From positions 1 to 40,331 of the IMG/VR virus record IMGVR_UViG_3300032770_000051: a stretch of DNA of 40,331 nt. One strand, given 5' to 3'. The translations under genes and the position numbers were made by a program. Below are positions 15,912 through 24,097 of the stretch, in pieces. The notes beneath the pieces were generated by a model that saw only the letters and a list, made by a program, of their open reading frames with translations, was not told where the DNA came from and made no database searches. Source of the DNA: a virus. Within the stretch, counting starts at the first letter, position 1; the number at the start of each line of letters is the position of its first letter.

Positions 15912-16513
15912 TTATCTCGGCTTTCTAAGTTGAGGTGGAGGGGTTTGGGCTGTACCTTGTGACATGCGGTATTGATTTTCGACTCTAGCGTCGAGAAAAT
16001 CATTTGCATCTGCGAAGTCGCAGATATCAAGATTTGTGTGATTTATTTCTTTATATTCAATCATTCCTTCGGCTACAGGGCGGAGCAAAAAATCTAGGCC
16101 AGTACCAGAATCAACTAGATTTTGGTTTTGAGTTGGGAAGCTGAAGTTCCAATTCCTGTCTGGCCGGGAAAAAAATTTCCGAGATTTTCTTTCAGAACTG
16201 CAATTACGATCTCGAAAATATCCTGTACACCAATGTCTTCGTACATAAGAGTCGAAGTTCCAGGTGTGGTTAAGGGACTCCAGACTCCATCTGAGAGTTT
16301 TCGCTGGCAAATCATAAGGCATGGGTCGATAATTGCGTCGATCTCTGCATCACTCATTGCAGCAACATGCTGAATGAAGGCTGAGGCCACTTCGGCCTCA
16401 GAGCCTTTAAACGAAGTAGCTAGTGGAGCAATACGTCTGGCGACATGGAGTTGTTGTTTTGGCGTCAATTTGCCAAAGCGATAAGTTCCACTAGATACAG
16501 TAATCTCACCCAT
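15912..16513 (-). CDS. Tail assembly chaperone, long -1 frameshift product
   Basis: If ribosomes slip back one base on the AAATTTTTTT run (16178-16169), the first 115 residues of the short chaperone are joined to 85 residues read in the -1 frame, giving a 200-residue G-GT type protein that ends just before the tape measure. The downstream frame is open from well before the slip site and has no plausible ribosome start of its own. The extension is acidic and helical in the middle (LRPVAEGMIEYKEINHTNLDICDFADANDFLDARVE) and has a Pro-rich end. In lambda and many other phages the long form binds tube protein and tape measure. Slippage efficiency is not known. Confidence 0.75.
16115..16513 (-). 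CDS. Tail assembly chaperone, short form
   Basis: A 132-residue protein encoded between tail tube and tape measure. It starts MGEITVSSGTYRFGKLTPKQQLHVARRIAP and has a helical body (EVASAFIQHVAAMSDAEIDAIIDPCLMICQRK), then a loop with WSPL...TSTLMYEDIGVQDIFEIVIAVLKENLGNFF. The start F-G-K-L-x-x-x-Q-x-x-H-V-x-R-R-I-A-P pattern and the Asp-rich end are typical of tail chaperones in myophages of this type. It supports tape measure folding during tube assembly. A slippery run near codon 114 allows a longer product. Confidence 0.8.
   Translation of the reverse strand: MGEITVSSGTYRFGKLTPKQQLHVARRIAPLATSFKGSEAEVASAFIQHVAAMSDAEIDAIIDPCLMICQRKLSDGVWSPLTTPGTSTLMYEDIGVQDIFEIVIAVLKENLGNFFPGQTGIGTSASQLKTKI
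16169..16178 (-). promoter_or_regulatory. Slippery site for -1 frameshift in the tail chaperone gene
   Basis: On the coding strand the sequence reads GGA AAT TTT TTT CCC in the short frame. It contains AAATTTTTTT, which allows both A-AAT-TTT and T-TTT-TTT heptamer slips by -1. The -1 frame then continues for 85 codons to a stop six bases before the tape measure ATG. A GC-rich stretch CCCGGCC follows immediately and may help the pause. Confidence 0.75.
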
Positions 16514-16529
16514 AGATAGAGTCCTTTAG

Positions 16530-17027
16530 TTAGAGAACCGACGCCACAGCGGCGTTGATTATACCGACAAGGCCCTGGCCAAGTTCGGGCACGATATAAC
16601 CACCAAACAACCATTCGTTGGTGTTACCTTCAGTACCGTAAACCACATCTGGATGTTTCATGAAGGCCATATAAACACCGCCAATGTTGTCGCCCATAAC
16701 CGAGTTACCGACGGTAATGATGTTTTTGCCCCAAAGGGCTGAACCACCAATGCGTTGATAGTTGTAAAGGGCATTTAGTTGGCCGTTAACTGGCGATGCT
16801 TTCAGAAGTCGGACGGTAATCGTTCCCGTCATACCAGCATGAAGGCTGTGCATGATTGAGCCATCAGCACCAGTTACCAATGTATCTTTGTCTTCAGTGT
16901 GGGCAAAAGTAATACCTTCTGCGGCTGTGCCCGCACCATTGGCCAGACCAAAAGCTCCGCCTGGTCCTGTAATAGTTGCATTAACGTCTTGGAAACTATA
17001 GGTATATGCACCACTTGCAAGTGTCAT
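16530..17027 (-). CDS. Tail tube protein, DUF3277-like
   Basis: A 165-residue protein between sheath and tail chaperone. It begins ASGAYTYSFQDVNATITGPGGAF, typical of the DUF3277 start (Y-x-Y-S-F-x-D-V-x-A-x-I-x-G-P-G-G). Next come ITFAHTEDKDTLVTGADGSIMHSLHAGMTGTITVRLLKASPVN (about 40-82), and QRIGGSALWGKNIITV (about 91-106). These are the tube family signatures. It polymerises to form the inner tube of the contractile tail. The ATG at 17027 follows a purine-rich ribosome site. Confidence 0.9.
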   Translation of the reverse strand: MTLASGAYTYSFQDVNATITGPGGAFGLANGAGTAAEGITFAHTEDKDTLVTGADGSIMHSLHAGMTGTITVRLLKASPVNGQLNALYNYQRIGGSALWGKNIITVGNSVMGDNIGGVYMAFMKHPDVVYGTEGNTNEWLFGGYIVPELGQGLVGIINAAVASVL

Positions 17028-17063
17028 ATTGAATACTCCGAGCTAAAATCAGAACTGCGCAAA

Positions 17064-18926
17064 TTAGCGATTAACAGTCAGACTCACGACAATATCATGC
17101 AACGCCCCAGCTTCTTTTGCAAGAATCTGGATAGTAGGCGAAATACGTTGACCGCGCTGCGCTGCGCTTTGAAGTGCCATCGGCGCTGCCCAAACGTAAT
17201 AACCATTACTCAGAACCTGACCCGTTTGCACAGGACCAATACCGGCGCTAGTCCAAGTTCCTGCGGCCAAATAGCCATTATTTACGAAAGCTTGGCAGGA
17301 ATTTTGTGCAGTAACGATCAGTTGGTGCATACCAGCGTCAGTTTGAGGAATTTTAGTATTAGTCGTAACCATCAGATTGAAAAGATCAGTCTGAATTTCA
17401 TTCACAAGACCGTCAAGACCAAAAACTTCGTCAATAAAGTCCTGCGATGCCATCATACCGTTGACTACAATGGCTACGCCATTATTGAAAAGAGCGTAGT
17501 AATTATAGCGTTTGGTGTTCAGGGCTGTTGCCTGCGTAGGAGTCAGAGTTTCATAGGTAAAGCCTGCAAGCTGTTTCCACATAAGCGTAATCATGGAACT
17601 TTGTGCGGAGAAGTCAACAGTCAATAGCTTGCCATATAGTCCGGCTACACCATAGGGATTTTGGGACGAATACATATAAAACGTGCGGGTGTAACCAGCT
17701 GCATTGAGATTGTAGCCAATATCCGCTGTACTAGAAGAAGAAAGCGCCCCAGCTTCCGAAGTAGTAAGGCCGAAGATATGCGGATTGCCAGTAGATGCTG
17801 TACTGGATTCGATATAAGGCGCAATTGCCAAATAATCGCTATCGGCAATATCGCCGTTGTTAGTGCCAGCCGCGAACATCAACCCGTACCAATAGGTTGT
17901 CATCGAATCGAGTGTCTGAACACAGGCAACAGCAGTTTCGGCCGCAACACCAGAAGTTGCGTATTGTGCTAAAGTAGAAGTACCCAAAAGCTGTGCAGAA
18001 ATATCGGTGCCAGAGCCGACTGAAGTCAAAAATCCCATAGACGAGGTTGTGCCAGAAGAACCAGACGAGAAGGTAAAGTTATCAACCGCAGCATTGTAAA
18101 CAACGGTTGCCGTTGTACTACCGGCGATTGTTGCAGTATTCGTTCCCGGCAATGCACCGCCACCAATAAGACCAGTTCCAGGCATCTGCCAGTTTACGCC
18201 GATTGCAATTGGCGTTGCAGTTTGTTTTGTTTCAGTGCCAGTTGAACTACTAGCATAGACGTTATAGCCTGTAACGCCAGCGCCATTAGCCGCAGGACTT
18301 GCAACAGTAACAACGTGGTTGGCCGTGACTAGAAGACTGGATTCGGCACTGGGAGTTGTTTCACCGTTGACTGTGACATAAGTCGTCTTAACATAGTAGG
18401 TTGTCTGTGTGAGAGAACCGCTGGCCGCAGAACCGAGAACTGGCGTACCAGGTACAGTCACACCACCAGCTTGTACCGCAGTCTGAATAGTAGAGGCAAC
18501 GTTGTTGAGATTTGTTGCCGCACTGAAGTTAAGTCCAGTGTACTGGAAGGTTGAACCGTCAATTGTTGCACCAAATGAGCCGGTGGTAACAACTGTCCAA
18601 TTGGATATGCTCTGTTGCGCCGCAGTTAAGAATCCACACTGCAACACGCCATGCGAGGCAGTTTTGGCCCAACGACCAATGTAAAGTGCAGTCGGAGTTG
18701 GCGACTGATCGAAGAAAATAGTTGCAGCCAAATATTCAGGCGCAGTTGTACCAAAGTCACCAGCAACACCTGACAGTGAAGAATAAAGTCTGATTCTTTG
18801 GTAAGTATCAATCACATTCGAATCGCCAATAATCAACAGTGTCTGGAGATTCAAATAGCTTGCGCCTAGCGGCGTCAAAGATGCCGAGACGTTAACCAGA
18901 TTAGTAATCGGCAAACCTACAGTCAT
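17064..18926 (-). CDS. Contractile tail sheath, DUF3383-like, with inserted Ig/FN3-like domain
   Basis: A 620-residue protein. The N-terminal part (LVNVSASLTPLGASYLNLQTLLIIGDS..., YLAATIFFDQSPTPTALYIGRWA) and the C-terminal part (AYIESSTASTGNPHIFGLTTSEAG, VDFSAQSSMITLMWKQLAGFTYETLTPTQATAL, FIDEVFGLDGLVNEIQTDLFNLM) are those of DUF3383 sheath proteins. Between about residues 155 and 265 an extra domain splits the usual IQTAV and TTATVVYNA strands: TYYVKTTYVTVNGETTPSAES, then GVTGYNVYAS and a closing IGVNWQMPGTG. This is an Ig or fibronectin-type pattern. The sheath contracts on infection; the extra domain would face outward on the tail. Confidence 0.9.
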   Translation of the reverse strand: MTVGLPITNLVNVSASLTPLGASYLNLQTLLIIGDSNVIDTYQRIRLYSSLSGVAGDFGTTAPEYLAATIFFDQSPTPTALYIGRWAKTASHGVLQCGFLTAAQQSISNWTVVTTGSFGATIDGSTFQYTGLNFSAATNLNNVASTIQTAVQAGGVTVPGTPVLGSAASGSLTQTTYYVKTTYVTVNGETTPSAESSLLVTANHVVTVASPAANGAGVTGYNVYASSSTGTETKQTATPIAIGVNWQMPGTGLIGGGALPGTNTATIAGSTTATVVYNAAVDNFTFSSGSSGTTSSMGFLTSVGSGTDISAQLLGTSTLAQYATSGVAAETAVACVQTLDSMTTYWYGLMFAAGTNNGDIADSDYLAIAPYIESSTASTGNPHIFGLTTSEAGALSSSSTADIGYNLNAAGYTRTFYMYSSQNPYGVAGLYGKLLTVDFSAQSSMITLMWKQLAGFTYETLTPTQATALNTKRYNYYALFNNGVAIVVNGMMASQDFIDEVFGLDGLVNEIQTDLFNLMVTTNTKIPQTDAGMHQLIVTAQNSCQAFVNNGYLAAGTWTSAGIGPVQTGQVLSNGYYVWAAPMALQSAAQRGQRISPTIQILAKEAGALHDIVVSLTVNR

Positions 18927-18973
18927 TTGAAAAACCTTTCTCTGAATAAATTAAAACTCGGCTTATGGCCGAT

Positions 18974-19663
18974 TTATGGTCCAGGAGCTGTAACTGTCAC
19001 AGTATTTGAAATAATATTTCCGCCTGGAGATTGAGCCTGAACATTGATTGCAGCGCCAAGAAGATTCAGCACTGGATATTGGCGCAATACTGCACGCGTG
19101 AATTTAATTTCTCTATCGACTCTTCTTAGCCATGTATTTTTGATAAGTTCAGGAACTACAGTCTTCGAATAAAATTGAACTACACCCATAGCATAGAGTT
19201 GAAGAATTTCTCTATTCTGGGGAATCTGGAGTCCGTCTCTCAGAAGCGAATCGTAGAGATCGGCATTTGGACCATAGAAAGAGCAAAGAACTGTAAATTC
19301 TTCATACTGTTCCATTACGTCTCTCCCGCCATCAGCGGGATCGTGCATAATAACAGCCCAGCCATGAAGAAGTTCCTGGTCAGTTACACCTACAGAAGCC
19401 CAATTAGTAGTTGCACCTGGCAAAATCGGTGGCTCTGGTTGCCACCGAGGAAATACGAAATTTGGAGATAATTGACAAATTCCAGCAACTAATTGTTGGA
19501 TAAAATTATCAAGGTCTTGCCCCTCAGCAGGCACAGTACCATCTTGATAACCAAAATCGAGGCCATAACCGGGAACGTCAAACTGAAACCTGAACAGCCC
19601 AGGCCCTGGAGGAAGAAACCCAGGCTGTGCAGAAGTTACAGCTTCAACTGGCGTGTTGGCCAT
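18974..19663 (-). CDS. Neck/tail terminator-like protein (gp12-like)
   Basis: A 229-residue protein encoded directly upstream of the sheath. It has a helical start (DLDNFIQQLVAGICQLSPNFVFPRWQPEPPILP at about 51-83), then TNWASVGVTDQE and a beta region (QYEEFTVLCSFYGPNADLYDSLLRDGLQIPQNREIL at about 119-154), and a C-terminal R/E-rich part (LRRVDREIKFTRAVLRQYP). The F-x-V-x-x-S-F-Y-G-x-x-A...D-G-L-x-I-x-Q-N-R pattern is that of the neck terminator in myophages with DUF3383 sheaths. It should cap the tail tube and join the head. Confidence 0.8.
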   Translation of the reverse strand: MANTPVEAVTSAQPGFLPPGPGLFRFQFDVPGYGLDFGYQDGTVPAEGQDLDNFIQQLVAGICQLSPNFVFPRWQPEPPILPGATTNWASVGVTDQELLHGWAVIMHDPADGGRDVMEQYEEFTVLCSFYGPNADLYDSLLRDGLQIPQNREILQLYAMGVVQFYSKTVVPELIKNTWLRRVDREIKFTRAVLRQYPVLNLLGAAINVQAQSPGGNIISNTVTVTAPGP

Positions 19664-19664
19664 A

Positions 19665-20081
19665 TTACACGATGCCTAAAATCTTTGCCGTAGGATGATT
19701 TTGAACTGCCAAAACTACTGCTGGATTGCCAGAGGCCAGAAGTTTGTGGAAAGCTTTGTGTGCTGCAAGATTTACGTCTGTATCTTCTGCAAGAGCACGA
19801 ATCTGTGCCGCAGCTAGAGCATGAGATACATACTCTTTGGCATTAGAATTTCCGCTATGAGCCGAGGCTAGAAGCGCATGTTGCTTCGACTTTACAAGCA
19901 ACGGTCTCGCTTTGAGCCGTTCCAGTGGATTACGATTGGCCAATGCTTTATCCGATTCAGCTTGAAGTTTTTCTGCCTGCTCTGCATGATGCTGGCTCTG
20001 CCCCACATTTGCATCAGCAATATGGATTTCCGCCAGTTCCTCATGCCAAACCGCGTGATGCAACATAATTGGTCTTTTCAT
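19665..20081 (-). CDS. Helical His/Ala-rich protein in the neck cluster, unknown function
   Basis: A 138-residue protein starting at the second in-frame ATG (20081), which has GGAG with a 7-base spacer; the first ATG has none. It is almost entirely helical and rich in Ala, His, Lys and Leu (HHAVWHEELAEIHIADANVG, QSQHHAEQAEKLQAESDKAL, KSKQHALLASAHSG). It lies between the head-closure-type gene and the neck terminator, where no additional protein is standard. I recognise no family. Possibilities are a virion accessory protein or an assembly factor. Confidence 0.6.
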   Translation of the reverse strand: MKRPIMLHHAVWHEELAEIHIADANVGQSQHHAEQAEKLQAESDKALANRNPLERLKARPLLVKSKQHALLASAHSGNSNAKEYVSHALAAAQIRALAEDTDVNLAAHKAFHKLLASGNPAVVLAVQNHPTAKILGIV

Positions 20082-20105
20082 AATAAAACTCCACAATAAA
20101 ACACA

Positions 20106-20522
20106 TTACGGACTAATTCCAAGCGGCGCCTGATCTACATAATCCATCGAAACTGCGATGACTTTTACATAGCCAGGATTGTAATTAGAATAATCATCAA
20201 GAGCTGTAATCAAATACTGATCGTTGTTCCAGATAACAATATCTGGGGCATAAGTGTTAGGACTGTTTTCAACAGTAGATGGTCCACGCAGAATAAAGGG
20301 TGTTGTAATTTCCAGTGCTTTATACTGGTATTGCATATCCTCTTCACGGCGCAGAGAATCGGGAGTGAATGGCAGAACAACGCCTCTGACCAGCATAGGC
20401 AAAGAATTTATCAAATGTACTCTGCCATTAGAATCTATGGTCTGCTTGCGCCGAATAACCTGAAATGTATCCAGAAACTCAGGCGCAAGCAGTGCATCTT
20501 TCATGTCCAAAGGAACGGCCAT
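20106..20522 (-). CDS. Head-closure/head-tail connector protein
   Basis: A 138-residue beta-rich protein between the HK97 gp10-like gene and the neck terminator. It shows ALLAPEFLDTFQVIRRKQTIDSNGRV at about 10-35, LVRGVVLPFTPDSLRREEDMQYQYKALEITTPFILRG at about 44-80, and PDIVIWNNDQYLITALDDYSNYNPGYVKVIAV at about 93-124. The V-x-W-x-x-D-Q-Y-x-I-x-x-x-D-D-Y/W pattern is characteristic of stopper and head-tail joining proteins. It should seal the head after packaging and link it to the tail. Confidence 0.75.
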   Translation of the reverse strand: MAVPLDMKDALLAPEFLDTFQVIRRKQTIDSNGRVHLINSLPMLVRGVVLPFTPDSLRREEDMQYQYKALEITTPFILRGPSTVENSPNTYAPDIVIWNNDQYLITALDDYSNYNPGYVKVIAVSMDYVDQAPLGISP

Positions 20523-20536
20523 AAAACAAATTCTTT

Positions 20537-21151
20537 CTATGGAATTAGATTCTTGCCGACTTTACGCATGAGGGTGTTGGGACCTGCCGGAAGCACTTCG
20601 TGAAGTTTTGCACTCAAGTATAGGCGGTTGCCATTTTTATCAATCATAAACGAAAGCGCGTTGCGAAGTCTCCCGGTTTCAATAAGCGGAATTGTCAGAG
20701 TTATTCCTGCAAGCTTTCTTGCAGTGATAGTCGCTGGACGCAATGGTTTATGATTTCCGAAGAGAATATACCATCTAACGCCGTTTCTTGCAGTACGGCC
20801 CATGTTTATAAGCGCGTCTCTGGGTATGCCTTTGGCCAAAACTTCACGAATTGCAGGACCAAGAAGTGGAATAATTTTCGGCATTACCGATTCAACACCA
20901 GGGACCAAAAATGGCCTGCGAGGAATGTTTAGTTTTGTATCTCCATGCTCAATAATATAAGCAATTTGTGGATTATCTAGATGCACGCCATGACGACGCA
21001 ATTCATCTGACGCCATCACATGCCGTTTGCGATATTCTTTCGGAAAGCCAATTTTTACTTCATATTCACACAAATCTTGTATCGCGTCGTAAACCATCTT
21101 TGTATTGTCGATAGTGACTCGACTATCGACAATGGAACGGATAGTTTTCAT
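20537..21151 (-). CDS. HK97 gp10-like head-tail/tail completion protein
   Basis: A 204-residue protein. The start at 21151 is chosen because its ATG overlaps the stop of the DUF4054 gene (TAATG); a longer reading begins inside that gene. It contains the pattern of gp10-like proteins: VKIGFPKEYRKRHVM, AYIIEHGDTKLNIPRRPFLVPGVESVMPKIIPLLGPAIREVL (where I-E-x-G...I-P-x-R-P-F-L-x-P is the typical block), and a C-terminal Arg-rich part. Its place between connector proteins is standard. It takes part in finishing the head-tail junction. Confidence 0.8.
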   Translation of the reverse strand: MKTIRSIVDSRVTIDNTKMVYDAIQDLCEYEVKIGFPKEYRKRHVMASDELRRHGVHLDNPQIAYIIEHGDTKLNIPRRPFLVPGVESVMPKIIPLLGPAIREVLAKGIPRDALINMGRTARNGVRWYILFGNHKPLRPATITARKLAGITLTIPLIETGRLRNALSFMIDKNGNRLYLSAKLHEVLPAGPNTLMRKVGKNLIP

Positions 21152-21693
21152 TAATAGATTCCAGAACCGGGACTTCCTGGCAACCACGGTGGAGGTCCAG
21201 CCCATCCAGGGCCATTCATTCCACCAGTTGGGTCACATCCGATACCAATTTGAAGTGGCACTGCACCAACAAGTCTTGCAAGGCGCAAAAATCTCCGGCC
21301 GTAGATGGTCAAACCCCAATGACCGGCATCTTTCTCTAAACCAGAGGCTGGATCATAGTTTATGGTCAGTCCATTTACAGTACGACCAGATATAGTACCG
21401 CCAACAGTGCCAGGAGTAGCATTAACTGATGATGCGTCACTTGCTTGAACCTCAAGTGCAAGATTATGCGCGATAAAAAGTTCAATCCCGTGATCTTGCA
21501 ATGATCTGGGGCCACTGGCCCCTGGCGGAGTATAAGTCCCAGGTGTTGTATCCCAGAATGAAGTTCCATAAGCAGTCTGCGTCAGCATCAAATAGCCAAT
21601 GGCTACCCAGTAGCTCACAGCAGATTCAGGGAATCGTCCCTGATCCTGAAATTCAGGATAATCTGCAACAAAATCTTCATATCCTACGGTCAT
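21151..21693 (-). CDS. Head-tail adaptor, DUF4054-like
   Basis: A 180-residue protein. DUF4054-like features are the start FVADYPEFQDQGRFPESAVSYWVAIGYLML (where F-x-x-x-F-P-E-F-x-x...F-P-x-x-x-I-x-x-x is the family start), then HGIELFIAHNLALEV at about 68-82, and GRTVNGLTINYDPASGLEKDAGHWGLTIYGRRFLRLARL at about 102-140. The C-terminal tail is Gly/Pro-rich. It is the adaptor binding the portal at the neck. The start overlaps the stop of the upstream gene by one base (TAATG). Confidence 0.85.
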   Translation of the reverse strand: MTVGYEDFVADYPEFQDQGRFPESAVSYWVAIGYLMLTQTAYGTSFWDTTPGTYTPPGASGPRSLQDHGIELFIAHNLALEVQASDASSVNATPGTVGGTISGRTVNGLTINYDPASGLEKDAGHWGLTIYGRRFLRLARLVGAVPLQIGIGCDPTGGMNGPGWAGPPPWLPGSPGSGIY

Positions 21694-22367
21694 TAGTTAT
21701 TTTTTCCATAAGATTCGGGTTGAACTTTTGGACCTTCGGCTGGATATTCTGCGGGCAAGGCAGTCGGTTCACCCTGGAATTTTGCGTCAGGGTCCCAATA
21801 AGAACTATTTTTGGCATTAACATTTGCCAAAGATTCGCCCTTCGGGTGATGCGCAGGAACTGTTGGTTTAGAATAGCCAGCGGCACTAACGGCCTTACTG
21901 TGTTCTGTGCGTTCAAGGCCCATATTTGGACGCGAAAGCGGATCAAGTTCTTTCGGCTCTACATACGAATGTACGTTTTGGCCAGAACCCATTTCCTTCG
22001 TGCTGTAGGCCGAAGGCTTTGTGAAATTCGGCATCTCAGCAGCAGGCATAATTGATTCGAAAGGCTCATCGCTGCGTGATGCAATATTAAGCGGACTCAT
22101 CATCGCCTCTGGACCAGATGGAACACCTTCTTTGCCAGGGCTCCATTCTTGTTTATCGCCCCACATAGCACTATTGCGGCGATTAATATCGCTTAAAGAC
22201 CCTGCATTTGGATTATAGACAGGAACCTTACTCATTGAATCACCGTCACTTTCTCGTGCTGTATTTAATGCCGCTGCAACAGCCTGTTTCTGGGGATGGC
22301 CAGACTTCACCATTTCCGAAATATTATGAGAAATAGTTTCTTGGGAATGACCTTTTTTGAGCGGCAT
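21693..22367 (-). CDS. Low-complexity protein with N-terminal phage motif (MPLKKG...)
   Basis: A 224-residue protein. The first 38 residues ([38 protein letters not shown]) match a short motif found at the start of many phage proteins (K-K-G-x-S-x-x-x-I-S-x-N-I...G-x-P-Q-K-Q-A-x-A-I/A-A). From residue 45 the protein is rich in Pro, Ser, Asn and Glu and looks disordered. Two related segments occur: [19 protein letters not shown] (about 51-69) and [19 protein letters not shown] (about 173-191), so it contains an internal repeat S-L-(S/A)-(D/N)-(I/V)-N-x-(R/K)-N-S-x-(M/Y)-W. Role unknown, probably virion or assembly related. Confidence 0.65.
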   Translation of the reverse strand: MPLKKGHSQETISHNISEMVKSGHPQKQAVAAALNTARESDGDSMSKVPVYNPNAGSLSDINRRNSAMWGDKQEWSPGKEGVPSGPEAMMSPLNIASRSDEPFESIMPAAEMPNFTKPSAYSTKEMGSGQNVHSYVEPKELDPLSRPNMGLERTEHSKAVSAAGYSKPTVPAHHPKGESLANVNAKNSSYWDPDAKFQGEPTALPAEYPAEGPKVQPESYGKNN

Positions 22368-22378
22368 TGGAATTGTCC

Positions 22379-22573
22379 TTAACCTTTGGTTTTGGTTACA
22401 GGTGCAGCAGGCTCAGGTGCAGGCTCAGGCTCTACAACTTTTACTGCAACTTTCAGCAAATAGGGATGATCTGCATGTTCATCTGGAACTTCACAAACTC
22501 CAGGATAAAACTGCACATACACTCCCGGCTTGAATTGCATCCTGACTTTGTACTTGAAATCAAATTTAGCCAC
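22379..22573 (-). CDS. Small protein between capsid and neck genes
   Basis: A 64-residue protein starting with GTG at 22573 (GTGGCTAA overlap with the upstream stop; AAGGA with a 7-base spacer). Residues 1-47 form a beta-like segment ([41 protein letters not shown]). The end is Pro/Glu/Ala-rich. Similar short proteins (Y-x-V-x-M...F-x-x-G-x-Y-x-V-P-D-x-x-A-x-H-W/P-Y) often lie near head genes in phages; the function is not known to me. Confidence 0.6.
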   Translation of the reverse strand: MAKFDFKYKVRMQFKPGVYVQFYPGVCEVPDEHADHPYLLKVAVKVVEPEPAPEPAAPVTKTKG

Positions 22574-22970
22574 GACCTAATCCTTCAATTTTTTCGTCGA
22601 TTTTGAATTCTGCTTCGTCAATAATAGTTGAAAGCCCAACTGTTGGCCACGCTTTTTTGATTGCCCGTGATGCTTCGACAATGTTTATTGATGGACATTC
22701 TCTGAGCATAGCCATAACTGCTCTTCGAATATTCATTTCAGTCAAGTCTTTACGCACAAGTTTGATCCAGCCTAAGCGAGGAATAACCAATGCAGTTAAT
22801 GCAGGAAAATCTATTCCCTTCATTCTTGCATTACGGCGATGCTCTTCAACATAATCAAAGAGCAATTGCACAGATTCAGGGTCTAACTCTTCACCAAGCC
22901 ACGAAGTTAGACCCTCAGTTAATCCTATAAGCTCTGCGCACAGAGCCGGATCATTCTCGTCGTCAATCAT
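22566..22970 (-). CDS. Helical protein downstream of the major capsid gene
   Basis: A 134-residue acidic, mostly helical protein that follows the major capsid gene by five bases. It contains LTSWLGEELDPESVQLLFDYVEEHRRNARMKGIDFPALTALVIPRLGWIKLV (about 21-72) and a helical end (NIRRAVMAMLRECPSINIVEASRAIKKAW). I do not recognise the family. In this place many phages encode a head-completion or capsid-associated protein. Confidence 0.6.
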   Translation of the reverse strand: MIDDENDPALCAELIGLTEGLTSWLGEELDPESVQLLFDYVEEHRRNARMKGIDFPALTALVIPRLGWIKLVRKDLTEMNIRRAVMAMLRECPSINIVEASRAIKKAWPTVGLSTIIDEAEFKIDEKIEGLGRG

Positions 22971-22975
22971 AGACT

Positions 22976-24067
22976 TTAGATTCCGTCACGATAGCCCACA
23001 GTTTCAGGGTAAACCACTTCAAGCACGCCGAGACGGCAGAAATAAGTGCTCTTATGATAAATCCCATCATACTGAATAGGAGTGCGTTGCATCAGAGTCA
23101 TCGGATAACGAATACGTTCCGGGTCTTTGGTATATGCAACCATACGATCGACAGTACCAGTCTGGCCAATCGTACCGCCAACACCTGCACCCTGGCACCA
23201 CTTCAGCGGGAAGATTTTCAGCTTCGCAACGCCAGAAGAAGTCAACAGATTATTCTCCAGAAGATAACGCAGGATCGACACGTTACCAGCATTAGAAACA
23301 ATCTGCGTAGAGATGTAGGAGTATTGTGCCGGTGGCAGCAACAGCCGATTCGGTGGGAAAGACCAACCAGAAGCTGCCCAGACGTTATTCAGAATTTCGT
23401 TAACGTCGTTCAGAATTTCCGGCGGGGTTTTGTTTACCCACTGAGTTGCATTGCTTGCACCGACTGCAACGTTTGCAACGTTAGAAACCTGACCAAGATT
23501 AGCCGAGGCATTGTTGTAGTTAACCATGCCGTATTCGGAGAAAGTCGTATCTCCGTAATACACCATTTCGTCGATATCCATCTGGTGCTTCAGTTGCATA
23601 CCGAAAAACTTCTGCTGGTCAATTGGACGACCAACAAGTGCTGCCGATTCCAGTTCCAGAATCGTATACTTCAGTTCCATGCTCCAGGGACGCAGAGCGT
23701 GGGGAATTTTGGCAATGTCAACACTAATGCCAGTAATCTGAGTTGTGTCTTTACCAACCCAGGCTTTGCCGTTGCCAATACTTTGGCCAACACCCGGACC
23801 AGAAGCAGAACCATAGGTCGAGAGCGTGAAGCTCGAAACTTCGTTTGCGATTGTCACATCTTCACGAAGATCAACGTCACGCCCCCAAGTTACGGCTGCA
23901 AGTGGCTCATGCAGGCGCAGGTCGAGGCGTTCAAGCTCGCCAACCAAGAAAGCGCCTGTTGAGTCAGCGACCTTTCCGTCCGCCATCTTAATACGAATGG
24001 GAAGTTGCTTCCCACGCATATTACCTTTGGCGTCGTGACTATATTCCTTGCCATCAAACGTGAGCAT
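22976..24067 (-). CDS. Major capsid protein, DUF2184-like
   Basis: A 363-residue protein. It carries the DUF2184 capsid signatures: an N-terminal arm, a first core segment (LHEPLAAVTWGRDVDLREDVTIANEVSSFTL at about 53-83), then ITGISVDIAKIPHALRPWSMELKYTILELESAALVGRPIDQQKFFGMQLKHQMDIDEMVYYGD (about 111-173), and WSFPPNRLLLPPAQYSYISTQ (about 235-255). The D-x-x-V-Y-x-G-D motif and the P-x-x-L-L-L-P-P motif are typical of HK97-fold capsids of this family. It forms the prohead shell. It is preceded by the cement-like protein and the protease/scaffold, the expected order. Confidence 0.9.
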   Translation of the reverse strand: MLTFDGKEYSHDAKGNMRGKQLPIRIKMADGKVADSTGAFLVGELERLDLRLHEPLAAVTWGRDVDLREDVTIANEVSSFTLSTYGSASGPGVGQSIGNGKAWVGKDTTQITGISVDIAKIPHALRPWSMELKYTILELESAALVGRPIDQQKFFGMQLKHQMDIDEMVYYGDTTFSEYGMVNYNNASANLGQVSNVANVAVGASNATQWVNKTPPEILNDVNEILNNVWAASGWSFPPNRLLLPPAQYSYISTQIVSNAGNVSILRYLLENNLLTSSGVAKLKIFPLKWCQGAGVGGTIGQTGTVDRMVAYTKDPERIRYPMTLMQRTPIQYDGIYHKSTYFCRLGVLEVVYPETVGYRDGI

Positions 24068-24097
24068 CTCAGAACTCCTATAAATTTATGAAATAGA

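Noticed and set aside
16115-16322. Separate 136-residue gene in the second frame of the tail chaperone
   Set aside because: Its apparent start lies inside the chaperone gene without a ribosome site; the frame is better explained by the -1 frameshift.
16899-17627. 242-residue plus-strand ORF opposite the sheath and tube genes
   Set aside because: It spans two well-supported minus-strand genes and has no ribosome site or recognisable domain.
23054-23962. 302-residue plus-strand ORF opposite the major capsid gene
   Set aside because: It is a shadow of the capsid frame: no promoter, Arg/Asn-rich antisense composition, no family pattern.
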